Positions 44,401-55,176 of a stretch of DNA of 64,000 nt are shown piece by piece (the first letter of the stretch is position 1; each line of letters begins with the position of its first letter). A model generated the notes under the pieces. The model worked only from the letters and a program-made list of their open reading frames with translations. It was not told the DNA's origin and did not search any database. Source of the stretch: Phytoseiulus persimilis (taxonomy: Eukaryota > Arthropoda > Arachnida > Mesostigmata > Phytoseiidae). Location: NCBI GenBank assembly GCA_037576195.1, contig CM075103.1, forward strand, positions 38,205,250 through 38,269,249. The letters are read 5' to 3'. The position numbers and the translations under genes were made by a program.

Positions 44401-44519
44401 AAAACGCAGAGTCAGACCAATGAAAAATTATTTTACTCGCTTAAGACTCGGTGTTTTCAATATGCAGGGGGAGAAAAGTGTCACAAAGTGGAAACGGATT
44501 GCAAGAGATTTATTAGGAG

Positions 44520-45989
44520 CTAGCCGGCCTTCGGCTGAATACGCTGGCTGACCCGTCCCTTGCTTCGGGAGTCTACTTCTGACAGACACACATTGCCTTA
44601 CATGTAGTGTCATGAGACCTTCGACCGCGGCCACCGATTCTCGATAGGATCCTGATATGGAATCGGGGCACTCGTCTCTCTTTTCGCTGGGTCAGCGTCA
44701 TGGTTTTGAGAAGTATGGCCAGATTGGTCTCGTAATCACCCCTCCAGATTCGGAGAAGCATGGTCAGACTGGTCCCGGATTCACCCCTCCAGGTTTTGAA
44801 AAGTACGGTTAGATTTGTCTCGAGATCACCCCTCCAGACTTGGAAAGAAATGTTCAGCTTGCTCTCGGAATCACCCCTCCGGACTTGGAAAAGTATGGTC
44901 AGATCGGTCCCGGGATCACTCCGCCAAACTTGGAAAGTAATGGTCAGATTGGTATCGGAATCACCCCTCCAGGTTTTGGAAAGTACGGTCAGATTCGTCT
45001 CGGAATCACCCCTCCAGACTTGGAGAAGCATGGTCAGATTGGCCTCGGAATCACCCCTCGAGACTTGGGAAAGTACGGTCAGATTCGTCTCGGAATCACC
45101 CCTCCAGACTTGGAGAAGCATGGTCAGATTGGCCTCGGAATCACCCCTCCAGACTTGGAAAAGTATGTTCAGATTGATCCCGGGATCGCCCCTCCAGACT
45201 CGAAAAGTAATTGTCAGATTGGTCTCGGAATCACCCCTCCAGACTTGGAGAAGCATGGTCAGATTGGCCTCGGAATCACCCCTCGAGACTTGGGAAAGTA
45301 TGGTCAGATTGGTCGCGGAATCACCCCTCCAGACTTGCAAAAGTATGGCCAGATTGGTCCCTGAATCACCCCTCCAAACCTGGGAAGTAATGGTCAGATT
45401 GGTCTCGGAATCACGCCTCCAGACTTAGAAAAGTATGTTCAGATTGATCCCGGAATCACGCCTCCAGACTTAGAAAAGTATGTTCAGATTGATCCCGGAA
45501 TCACCCCTCCAGACTCGGGAGAGGATGCTCAGATTGGTCCCGGAATCACCCCTCCGGCTTTTGGAAACGGTGGTCAGATTGGTCTCGGAAGCACCTCTCT
45601 AGCCTAGGGAGAGAATGGTCAGATTGGTCCCGGGATCACCCCTCCGGCTTTTGGAAAGTATGTTCAGACTGGTCTCGGAATGACTTCTCCAGGTTTTGAA
45701 AAGTATGGTCAGTCTGGTTCTGGGATCATCCCTCCAGGCTTGGAAGAGTATGGTCAGTCTGGTTCTGGGATCATCCCTCCGGGCTTGGAAGAGTATGGTC
45801 AGATTGGTCCCGGAATCACCCCTCCAGTTTTTGAAAAGTATGGCCTATGTCCTTCCCGGTGAGCCGCCCTACATTATGCAGTTTGTTCCAAGTCGATACG
45901 ATCAATACAGGGGGAGTCTATTGAGGACAAACAAACAAACAATCAAACAAACAAACGAACAGACCCTGGATTTTTATATATATAGAAGA
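44520..45989 (-). mobile_element. Helitron 3, satellite-carrying, inside LINE endonuclease
   Basis: A 1470-bp insertion into the endonuclease of the LINE. On the minus strand its 5' end reads TCTTCTATATATATAAAAATCC (45989 downwards) and its 3' end CTAG (44523-44520), with an AGCCG/CGGCT hairpin directly before it. The shared terminal block (TCAGCGTCATGGTTTTGAGAAGTATG) and about 25 satellite units follow on the plus strand (44700-45850). The base flanking CTAG is C on the minus strand, where the rule predicts T, so one substitution must be assumed. The boundaries were chosen because joining 44519 to 45990 restores the endonuclease frame. Confidence 0.75.
44700..45850. repeat. 45-bp satellite array in Helitron 3
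   Basis: About 25 units of gattggtctcggaatcaccc ctccagacttggaaaagtatggtca type. Sub-blocks of several units are repeated, indicating segmental expansion: a two-unit block ending in tcgagacttgggaaagta recurs at about 45010-45080 and 45230-45300. Long open frames on both strands come from the 45-bp period. Confidence 0.92.
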
Positions 45990-47160
45990 TTCACGGGAGG
46001 AGAATACCAACCTACGACACGCTCCTCCTGTCTGAAACAAGCCTGATGAATCTAGAGGAACCACCCCGAATAGAGGGTTACTGATTCCACGGAAGCAATC
46101 GAATCGGTCTCTCAAGCGCAAAATCATCGGGCGGAACCGGGATACTTGTTCGGACCATCCTGGGTGAATCGCGCTGGATAGAAAAAGGTAACGATTTCAT
46201 TGCTGTTGGTATTGATATTAATGACCAACCATGGATCATTGTGTCGGTCTACGAGGCTATAGCCCATCTCCAGGTGAATAAGGAACAAGTCAACGAGATT
46301 TGCGACGTTATTCAGCGCCGAAAAACGGATAACGGCAGAACTCTGGTGGGAGGCGACATGAACGCCCACCTGCCAGAACTAGACGGGAGAATGGATGGGC
46401 GTGGTAGACTCCTCAGGGAGCTCGCCAGCGGAATCAACCTAACTTTCCTGAACCTAACAAAGGAATGTCGCGGCAAAATCACCAGAAGTCAGGGAGGAAT
46501 TGCCTCAACAATCGACTATGTGTTGTGCAATTCTCTAGCCTTCAAAGAAGTGGAGAACATGCACGTAGACGAGGAAAAAGAAATTCTCCACAGGAGTGAC
46601 CACAGCCTGATAACCACTCAAATGGGGGAACAAAAAGGCAAAGGGCCACCCGAAAAGATGCCATGCGTATTCTGAGACCGAAAAAAGCTGCTGAATCGGC
46701 GACCGACATCCTTGCAGCCGAAGGCGAGCTGGAAAGACTCCCCAGCTATGAGGACCTGCTGAACACCCTTCAGGATGCAATGGCACAGAACACTAAACTC
46801 GTAACTCTAAACCCGAGAGAGGAATTGTTCTCACCAGAGCTATCGAAACTGACGAGGCTCAGGGAAGAACGAAATCGGGAATTGAGAAGAGCGAGGAAAA
46901 TCAAACTCGACGACAGAGATGCGGAAACACGACACCGACAGGCACAGGACGCTGCACGGAACGAGGTAACACGCTTGCTCGAAATTGAAGATCGAAAAAT
47001 TTACGATCGAATCATGGGTGCACCTAGACAAGCTAGATCCAAAGCTTCCTGGGACGACATCAAAAGAGGGGAAATTGAACCGCCAAACAGAGCCCAGCTG
47101 ATCGATGAGAGTGACAACATCATTAAACACCAGAGATCGCGTCTTATCTCACTCAAGTAG
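45990..47160 (+). pseudogene. LINE endonuclease (C-terminal part) and linker
   Basis: Encodes the larger part of an APE-type endonuclease: the catalytic Glu region (LLLSETSL), GGDMNAHLP (Asp and Asn), the STIDYVLCN strand, and the SDHSLI His motif. The frame is interrupted by TGA at 46082-46084, and again near 46673 where TGA stands in CVF-DRKK and the downstream linker (ESATDILAAEGELERLPSYE) continues in another frame. The linker to the reverse transcriptase is charged and helical and ends at 47160. Confidence 0.75.
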
Positions 47161-47240
47161 CAGAAAGCCTGTTAGGCGCTGGGGAGCAATCACAAGGAAA
47201 TGCAACGCGCCCCCAAAGCAGGACACCGGTAGAACTGGCC

Positions 47241-48295
47241 ATGACGGGGGAGATAATAAAGGCGACGTTCACGTCGATTTCAGCCTCCTCCGCTACTGGC
47301 CCAGAAAAAATACCTGCCAAAGTCATCAAAACGCTGCACGAGGTTGGATATGAATACATATCAAGCACCTTCAACGCGATTCTAGGAGCTAGACACGAAC
47401 TTCCTGGTGAGTGGAGGAAAGGGAGAGTATCCTCGATTGAAAAACCAAACTCTACCAAACGAAAGCTCACAACATACAGACCCATTACAGTGTCGGACAT
47501 CCTGTACAGGGTTTTCATCAAAATGGAATAAAAATGGTTCATTTGGGGAAACACATACAAGAATGGACGGAAGACAGTGGACAGCTATCAGAAATGCAGA
47601 ATGGGCTTAGGAGAGATCACAGGGGGGATGATAATATCCTCATCCTCACTGCGGCCATTGAGATTGCACGATCCCAGAAGAAGGGACTATATTGCGTCTT
47701 CCTGGATGCCACGAAAGCATACGACCGAGTCGATGGGGAAAAGCTCTGGCAAACACTAGACACTAGAGGAATGAACACACCGCAGCTCGAACTCCTCAAA
47801 TGCATGTACGAGGACCCAGAGGTGACCCTCAAACATGCGGAACACGCCTTCGATGAAGTATCCATACCAATTGGGCTTCGCCAGGGCTGTCCGCTCTCCG
47901 TACTTCTCTTCTGTCTATACATCGCGAACCTGGAACGCGAACTGCTTGCTACAGGGATCGGATTCAGAGTTTTGACTGGAATAGACCATTACTGGAAAGG
48001 AGGGGGCAACAAGCCCCTCAGAATCCCTGTATTGCTATTCGCTGATGATATTATTTCAATGGCGAATAACTCAACAGATATGGAAAGACTCCTCGAGGTA
48101 ACAACGAATTTTGGGGACGAAATGTCCATCAAATTTAACCCTCAAAAGAGCGGCGTGATAATATTCTCTCGACCACACGACGACCATATCGATGGGACAG
48201 ACCTCAAATTACAAAGAAACTCAATATCAATGGTAGAATCCTACAAATATCTTTGGCTCGATCCATCGGCAGAGGAAGACTGTCTCACCAGCTAG
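47241..48295 (+). pseudogene. LINE reverse transcriptase core
   Basis: Fingers and palm of the reverse transcriptase in two frames, 47241-47531 and 47534-48295, with a frameshift in an A-rich run near 47525. Motifs seen: YRPITVSDILYRVF (block 1/2), FLDATKAYDRVDGEKLW (block A, catalytic Asp), RQGCPLS (block B), LLFADDI (block C, two Asp), FNPQKSGVI (block D). A TAG at 48293-48295 ends the second frame. The following stretch (LWKATAVPKLTYCNSV) continues in yet another frame up to the hAT insertion. Confidence 0.82.
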
Positions 48296-48406
48296 CCAGA
48301 GACTCAACTCGAGAACCCTTTGAAGCTTCAATAGATTTGAGGTGAAAAAAACTCTCTGGAAAGCTACAGCAGTCCCTAAACTCACATATTGCAACTCAGT
48401 GATGAC

Positions 48407-51050
48407 TAGGGCCCGAAAATCTATGCAACTGCATTCTGCAAGATGCATAGGAAAAGTGCAGTTTGCATATAAAATATGCATTTTCAACGCCGAATATGCG
48501 ACTTGCATATTCTATATGCTGATGACGATTTGCGAGGGAAGATCGTTCCCACTCCGCCCAGAATTCGTTCTCCGTGGAACAGCTTCGAACACAAACTTTT
48601 CTCTCAACTCATCGGATTACTCTTCTCTCGATTGATGATCTCGCTCTCGATTTACGTTCGTAGTGAACGATCGCAAGTTTCATTTGTGGATATTCCTGAA
48701 GATTGCGCTTTCGGAAGCGTCAACATTCCGACTTGGTATGTTCCGGATGTTCGCAGACAATAGTCAATCGTGATTAGGTGGGGAATCACGACACATTTAC
48801 CATGCATGTTGACACCGCGGTATCGGATGTCGAGGTTCTGACAGACATTGATTCCGAGATAGAGACTCTTCGGAACACGACGCTAGAGGAATCTCGCGAA
48901 TTGTCTCAGCGAACGATACATCGAGGACAGCTTCCAGTTCGTGGAGGAACTCGGAGAGTGAGCTTGTGCTTCGAACGAGAAATGGCTACGCAAAGACGAG
49001 AAGGCACCTTGGAGTCTCGTCGAAGAATTCGGCACGGACTTCTTCATGATCATCGGAGACTCCATCAAATGCGGTCTGTGCTCGACAACCTTTGAAAAAC
49101 CCCGAAGATTCAGTCTGGTACAGCATCTGACGACGAAGAAGCACGAAAAATCTCTGAGGCCGAGAGAAGGCAGGCTAATCAGTCCTCAAATGAAGGTGAA
49201 TCACGAGGGAGACGATTTTCCGGAGAGTTATGCGAAGCTTTCTTGAAGGCTGACATACCTCTAGAAAAACTCCAGAACGCATCTTTGAAGAATTTCCTCG
49301 AGGCCTGGTCCGGCCAGCATGTACCGAGTCCAACGTCGTTACGTGAACGTTACTTGTCGCCGCTGTATGACAAGACCCTCGAAAGCATCAGATCTGCTAT
49401 AGGAGAGTCCCCGATCTGGATCTCAATCGACGAGACCACCGACTCATGTGGGAGGTACGTGGCCAATGTACTGGTCGAGAGATTGATGCTGAACGATCCG
49501 AGTAGGAGTTACCTCATGGCGTGCGAGCAGGTGGAGAAGACGAATTCAACCACAATCGCACAGCTTTTCTGTCGCAGCTTATCAATTTTATGGCGTGGAG
49601 AAACGAACCACGAACGTGTTCTCCTTTTCGTAACTGACGCAGCCTCTTATATGAAGAAGTCAGCTTGTACGTTGCAAGGACTGTTTCCAAAAATGGTCCA
49701 TGTAACTTGTGTAGCGCACGGGTTACATAGAATTGCAGATGAAGTCAGGCTGACCTTCCCCAACGTTGATCTGCTCATTTCGAGCATCAAAAAGATCTTT
49801 TTGAAGGCCCCCTCCCGAATCGTCGCGTTCAGAGCGGCTCTAGAAATTCCGCTCCCCCCTCTCCTATATTCACAAGGTGGGGCACATGGCTTGAAGCCGC
49901 GACGTACTACGCAGAAAACTTCGAACAGATCCACGCCTTCGTCTGCGATCAGCTTGATGCAACCGAAGCCGCCGCTATCGCGAAGGCTCAGGAGATACTA
50001 AGGATACCCGCCGTGAAAACCGAACTTGCGACAATTCGGACCTTCTTCAGCGCTTCACCGGGACTCATTACGAGGCTTGAGACTCGAGACATGTCCCTCC
50101 TCGACGCCGTGGCAATCATCGAAGACTTTGGAGCGACGATGAACAACATCAAGGCTCGGCGTTTATTGGCAGTTCGCGAGAAGACCGTGAAAGTCTTCGA
50201 GAACATCCTTGGATATCAGCAACTACGTCTGGTAGCTCGGTCCCTGCAGGGTGAATGCAGCGAAGAAATCTTGAAGGCCGTTCAAGCTTTCAGTGCGGAC
50301 GACGTCTCGAGGCTAACATACGCCCCCATCACTTCCGTAGAAGTTGAGCGCACGTTATCAAGGTTCAAATCCTTCCTGCGAGACAATCAGAGAGAATTTG
50401 AGTTCGAGAACTCGAAGAAGTACATCGTCGTATTGTGTAACCAATGAGGAAGTTCGTTGATCCTTGAGAATGAAACCTGAATTTACGCTTTCAAACTTGA
50501 GTAGTTTTTGACATCATGAGGTGATGATGGCTCAACAGATGAGGTGATCAACAGGTGTGTTGGCTGAACTTTCCATCACCGCACAAAGTCCAATAGCTCG
50601 CTGCGAGCTCGTAGTTATCTTCCCCGGAATGCATATTTCTCTACTGCTCCTTCGTCATTCGTCCTTGATCCACCCGCAGTCTCAGCATTGCGCATTTTCC
50701 TCCTCGGAAGGTCTATTTTGAGCTCTGAACTTCACTGCATCATCGCAAACCCAAGTCGAACTGGACGCGAAACCTTCAACTTCGCTCACATCGACGGACC
50801 CCAGGCATCTGATAGCAAGAACTGCACTCGACAAGCTGCACTCTCGTGGAATATCTCGAGCCATCTCAGAAATCTGAACCTAGCGAATATTCTCTGTGCA
50901 GATGTAAACATAAAATATTTTGCATATCCCGCATATTCGGCTCATGTTCTGCGCATATTCGGCTCATGTTCTGCGCATATTTCGTGCATATTCTGTGCGA
51001 ATTTCGTGCATATTTCTTGCATATTTTCGTGCATAGAGTTTCGGGCCATA
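48407..51050 (+). mobile_element. hAT element 1 with 21-bp terminal repeats and 8-bp duplication
   Basis: Terminal inverted repeats TAGGGCCCGAAAATCTATGCA (48407-48427) and TATGGCCCGAAACTCTATGCA (reverse of 51030-51050) match at about 18 of 21 positions. They are flanked by a perfect 8-bp duplication GTGATGAC (48399-48406 and 51051-51058), the hallmark of hAT. Subterminal regions are rich in GCATAT motifs on both sides (48420-48520; 50900-51040, with a tandemly repeated 20-mer). It sits in the LINE; removing it with one duplication copy restores the LINE frame. It encodes a frameshifted transposase. Confidence 0.93.
48960..50447 (+). pseudogene. hAT transposase, frameshifted
   Basis: The order is an N-terminal zinc finger (CGLCSTTFEKPRRFSLVQH...KKH, 49070-49145), IPLEKLQNASLKNFL, the RNase H-like core with the first Asp in WISIDETTDSCGRYV (49420) and the second in FVTDAASYM (49630), VTCVAHGLHRI (the CxxH of hAT), a helical insertion, and a C-terminal dimerisation segment TSVEVERTLSRFKSFLRDN. 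The type resembles the hAT group from which vertebrate CGGBP1 was derived (finger plus short C-terminal ER-x-(F/L)S motif). Two frame breaks: near 49190-49240 and in the poly-C run near 49855. No intron signal explains them, so this copy is dead. Confidence 0.82.
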
Positions 51051-51772
51051 GTGATGACCATGCCAAAGAGACTAAGAAACCACATCGAGGTCAGGCAAAG
51101 AGGGGCGGGACGGTGGGCCCTTGGGATACCACACTCCACCATAGCCAACGAATTCACGAAAGATGAACTAGGCTGGAGCTCGTTCGATACCAGGGAGACC
51201 CCAAGTGAACTGATGTACTTCGAGAGAATAAAACAAATGGACTCACACAGATGGCCGAAACTTTTCCTCCAGGCCACCGAAACAACAAACACCAGGTTCA
51301 AAGCGACAGAGAGACTCAGAAAACTGAGAGCACAATTTGACCTGAGTGACTTCGGAATAGCCAGAAACCCATCAGGACAGCCAATGTGGAACTTATTCCT
51401 CAAAGACCCCAGAAAAAAGGTGCAAGATAAACTGGACTCTACATGGAAACAAGCCATGCATTCCAAGTCCATATTGGCGTGTTATCGTCAGCAAAAGGAG
51501 TTCAGAGGTCTCCAACAAAGGCTGTACGACAACAAGCGGGGAACCGAAACGGACAGACACGTGGTCCTGGGATGCGAGGAAGACTCTTTCTCCCCAGTGG
51601 AACTCCCCTACCGCATCAGACTCTCGCCGAACACAACTCAGGCAGTCCTACGGAGGACGAAATCTACCCTAATAAACTGGGAGAGACAAAATCTGTAACT
51701 ACAATTCAACTCACCCCTGTAATAAAAAGGGTCCATATGATGTATATGAAAGATCAAATAAATCCAATCCAA
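51051..51772 (+). pseudogene. LINE ORF2 C-terminal block and 3' tail
   Basis: Resumes the LINE after the hAT. It encodes a basic helical block (RNHIEVRQRGAGRWALG, FTKDELGWSSFDTRE, ATERLRKLRAQFDL). A short section with a truncated Cys/His pattern follows (TDRHVVLGCEEDSF) and the frame ends at 51698. The 3' UTR runs to AATAAATCCAATCCAAT near 51757-51773, taken as the tail. Duplicate block sequences occur at 43785-43920 and 51790-51960. Confidence 0.7.
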
Positions 51773-52060
51773 TGGATCTGTCGAATCCAGATGGCTCAGA
51801 ATGATACTCATGGCCACCGAGATAACGAACACAGAAGCGAAAGCAACGGAGAGACTGAAAAACTTGAGGATCCAGTATGCCCTAGAAGATGTCAGAGTGA
51901 CCACAAATACATCGGTCACACCGATGTGGAATATATTTCGCAGAGCGTCGGTGCAGGATGAATCAGACCACTCATATGGAGACGGAATACGGAGTCGAGA
52001 TGCACATCGACTGTCTAACGAGCTTCTCTCCTGTGCTGACAGGACCTAGGATAATGCAGT
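51773..52060 (+). mobile_element. Second partial copy of the LINE C-terminal block
   Basis: Encodes ATEITNTEAKATERLKNLRIQY and PMWNIFRRASVQDE. This is clearly homologous to ATETTNTRFKATERLRKL and PMWNLFLKDPRKKVQDK in the copy that ends just upstream. The two are in the same orientation and adjacent, so one LINE landed next to, or within, an older one. Confidence 0.7.
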
Positions 52061-53018
52061 GAACACATCCACAACGAATTTTCGATGTACCGAATGCATT
52101 TTTTCTGTGTGGCTCGCCGTAGGAGGCAAGTTACAAAGCGCTCGATCCAACGTGCTTTGAAACAACGGGTTTTCCGTTACAACGTATCAGAGAAGCCTCG
52201 TTTTAACGGCCAAAACACTCCTTACAGCGAATCATGATGACCCGCGGTGTGTCATGGGCTGGTCACTCCAGTGTCTAAACCATTGGAAGCGGAGCTATTG
52301 GAGTGGCCGCCCCGAAATAGCCAAGTGACTCGTATATACACATATAAGCCTAACGCGAGTCGCCATCGCCTTGACGAGGTGGAGCATTAGGAGTAACTTC
52401 AGAACTTCTCAAACTTTACTTTGCCAAAGCTCTCTCGCATCGCTCGTCACGCAGCTGGAATCGATGACAATCCGATGAGTCCTGCCCCCTCTCATGGGAG
52501 CCCAGAGCTCCAGAGTCGAGGAACCTAACCATATCTTCATTTCATGGGTGATTAGATCGAAATGCCGCCGTTGCGATGGAATTCTTCTCCTCAAGATTTT
52601 TCATAGTGAGGAGATACTAAACGGATTAGGTATTCATTCGTTTTGTTTCTGTGTTATGTTGACTTTCTTGATCCGTCGTTACTTAATCTGCATTGTTATC
52701 GCCGTCTTATGCCGAGTTAGCGTGATGTTGATGGTTGTTGCTGCTGATGCTGTGATCGCGGACGCCCAAGCGGACGAATGCTGTAAGCAACGCTTCGACC
52801 AGAGCCGCGTGAGAAAACGTTCGAAAGGTTTCCTGAGCGCATGGTCAGTGCTGTGTTCCGGACTCATCCATGCCTCCGCCCGGATCCGGCCCCCTCTGCA
52901 ACCGCCCAGAGCAAGAAGACATAGGAACATTAGCCGACGGCATGTGGCGGCTGTGCTCCATCAGAGGCGTATTGGAACCTTTTGCGTGTATAAATTGATC
53001 TCGTCCCTTCCTCTCGTA
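52061..53018 (+). other. No confident gene; one hydrophobic open frame
   Basis: A 190-codon frame runs 52494-53066. From the Met near 52658 it would begin with a strongly hydrophobic stretch (LICIVIAVLCRVSVMLMVVA), which could be a signal peptide or membrane segment. A Cys-pair (ECCKQRF) and basic region follow. Its end overlaps a minus-strand LINE fragment, and I see no family match or splice sites. It may be chance. Confidence 0.2.
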
Positions 53019-53373
53019 TCACGTGCTTTTGTGGATCGAGTCGACTCCTTGCTCCCAGTTTTCTAGGATCCTTCTCGTTTTGTCCAGCAGAGAGGGGTTC
53101 TGTTTCTCCTCGAAGAGTCTAAGTCGTTCCAGGAGATCATCGTCTGTGAAAGGGGCGTCGTTGAACTCGAAGAGGACGTTTTTGACATGTTCTCCATACG
53201 TGCCGCAACTTTGACAGGTACTTCTCTCCTGCCTGTTTGGATACAATGGATGTGCTCTCGTAGGCGGCTTTCCTGCTCGTGCCAGAGCTAGTATCTATCA
53301 ACATCAGAACTTGGCTCACAGTATATTGCGCGGTGCGACCCTCAACTATGTTCCCCGATGAGTGAATTTGCAT
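53019..53373 (-). mobile_element. Non-LTR 3' fragment
   Basis: Minus-strand frame with CQSCGTYGEHVKNVLFEF, then DDDLLERLRLFEE and KTRRILENWE. The same pattern ends the fragments at 31429-31791 (TRRILERWE) and 63613-63785 (TNDDFLKALGLPEE). It is the ORF2 C-terminus of an APE-class LINE, 5'-truncated; no clear microsatellite tail was seen at its left end. Confidence 0.65.
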
Positions 53374-54104
53374 CCGATCCAGGACTTATTTGTGTCGAAC
53401 GAATACGAGCCGTCTCGTTGTTACGTCCAGCGTGTTTCCGTGACCGGTCCAGGGTCTGCTTCGTTCAATGTCGAGCACAACAACTCTTTCCTCTTCCGAG
53501 TCGGAGTAGCTCGACTCCTGGCGTTTGCTCTTCTCGACATAGCGCAGCTGCGGCTAGATTCTTTCTACCGTTGGTTCTGAGAGTCCGGCGCCCTCTGCGG
53601 ATGGCACTGACGCGGCCGAAGAAGATGCACGGGTACCTCCCGCTTTATTCTCCCTCTCGTCGGAGAAATACAACAGGCTGAGTACAGTTTTCCATCCATC
53701 ACGTAGTCTCTACGAGATGAATACTTGCATCGTCGACTTGCCCTTGTTATATTTTCAATGAATCCTGGAACTTTCTCATCTGCTCTGCATAACCACTATG
53801 CGAGGAAATATCCTGGAGTCAGTAGAGAAGTCTTCTGACAGTTATACTGATGAAGTTCGGCCCTCTCCTTTTGAAAGGAACGAGCCGAGAGAGCCAGACG
53901 CCATATATTATTGCGGAGCACTATGGATGTTCAAGTACACGATGCTATCTGCTCATATTCGCACCCGGCTATGATCATCGCAATGTAGCGTTGAGTCGTC
54001 GAAACGTCTAGCTCCTCCAAGATCTGATGTACGCTCTCCGCTCCCCTGCCTTTCCTCCCGCAAACGAATATGAACAGAATTCTGGCCTCCGATGGGGTCG
54101 AGGA
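53374..54104. other. No gene recognised
   Basis: Short overlapping frames only; nothing identified. Confidence 0.4.
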
Positions 54105-54185
54105 TAGACTTTGCAGCGGTAACCGCGGTTAGCCGCGGGTGAATAACCGCGGTCATCGCGGTGAACCGTGGTTCTCAATGCGGCA
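54105..54185. repeat. hAT-like terminal repeat with AACCGCGGTT palindromes
   Basis: Starts TAGACTTTGCAGCGGT and continues with several overlapping copies of aaccgcggtt and related palindromes. 59314-59440 starts TAGGCTTTGCAGCGGT and has the same style of palindromes, followed by hAT transposase fragments. This piece is therefore probably a solitary end or a short non-autonomous relative of hAT element 2. Confidence 0.5.
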
Positions 54186-54399
54186 CGGATCCCTGTTGTA
54201 CCCCAGCAGCTAACTCTTCGAACACAGGAGGATAGGAAGCGGGTATACTCTACATCTGTGGGTCACAGAAAAACTTCGCCACTCTCTTCCCAAAGAAGTG
54301 TGTGGAAGTCGGCACTGGATTTGAGGCTCCTCTCAAATTCATACCATTTGTCTCTGCGTCGTGAGACTTTGTGGAAACAACAGCAGCTTCACCGGAGAA

Positions 54400-54495
54400 T
54401 CCGCCAGAAGAATCCTTCAGAGAAGCCGCCAAAAGAGTCCACCGGACAAGCCGCCAAAAGAATCCACCAGAGAAGCCGCCAAAAGAATCAGAATG
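54400..54495. repeat. 25-bp tandem repeat
   Basis: About three and a half copies of aagccgccaaaagaatccac cagag. The period is not a multiple of three, so it does not support a coding repeat. Confidence 0.75.
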
Positions 54496-55176
54496 AATTC
54501 GATGCCTTCTAGCAGTCTTGTCGATACATGGAATCGGATAACACATGCGTTCGAACTTCCGGGTTCCCATGTGTTACCGCACCGAACCCTCCACCTGCGA
54601 AGGATGCACGCGCATTCAGATCCTCAGGATGGGAATTTCTCCCGCGAGAAGCTCCTGGAGACGAATATGCCTCATACGACAAAAATTCTCCCACGCTGTT
54701 CGGAACACCCGCGGAGCATCAGGCCGACTTTGAACAGCAGCTCTATTAGAACGGCGACGTAGTTCTGAAGACTAAATCGCAAATCACCGAACGAGCCTGG
54801 GAGAAGAGTCGCTCCGGGGCACTCTGGCGCATCTCGAGACTGAATCCATGGGCAGAAATATTCGAGCGTTCGAGCTCACCAAACGTCTGCCTAGCACGGT
54901 GAGGAGTGAGAGGAGGATGATCGCATCCTTGCCAACTTCGGTGCCGATGTGCCTCAAGTGTGATGTCAAGCCGCACGAGGAGGCTGGTGGGTGTGTATAG
55001 GGGGGGAGGCTTCCTCGAGGAATTCGCCGCTCCTTTTTCCGCAAAAGTCACAAGATGGAGACGAGATCGTTCCACGCTATATATCCCGTAAAAGTTTTGT
55101 CCTCGGAGGATCTCTCGTTGAGCTCAGCATGACATCGAAGCGATAATCAACTTCTTAGTCCTCCAACGGTCAAACT

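Larger units (their letters stand above)
44420..51770 (+). mobile_element. APE-class non-LTR retrotransposon, split by a Helitron and a hAT element
   Basis: One LINE ORF2 in order. Endonuclease start at 44420 (LRLGVFNMQGEKSV); Helitron 3 (44520-45989); the rest of the endonuclease (45990-46650: LLLSET, GGDMNAHL, STIDYVL, RSDHSLI); linker; reverse transcriptase (47241-48260: YRPITVSDILYRVF, FLDATKAYDRV, GLRQGCPLS, LLFADDI); thumb/C-terminal part with a hAT element (48407-51050) inside it; and a C-terminal block to about 51698. The 3' UTR ends in a short AATCC tail near 51760-51772. Taking out either insertion rejoins the frame exactly. Apart from the insertions, there are decay changes: TGA at 46082-46084 and frameshifts near 46675-46685 and 47525. 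Clade within APE-class LINEs not resolved. Confidence 0.85.

Noticed and set aside
44573-45428. Open frames of 170-255 codons over the second satellite array
   Set aside because: Same reason; the array is inside Helitron 3.
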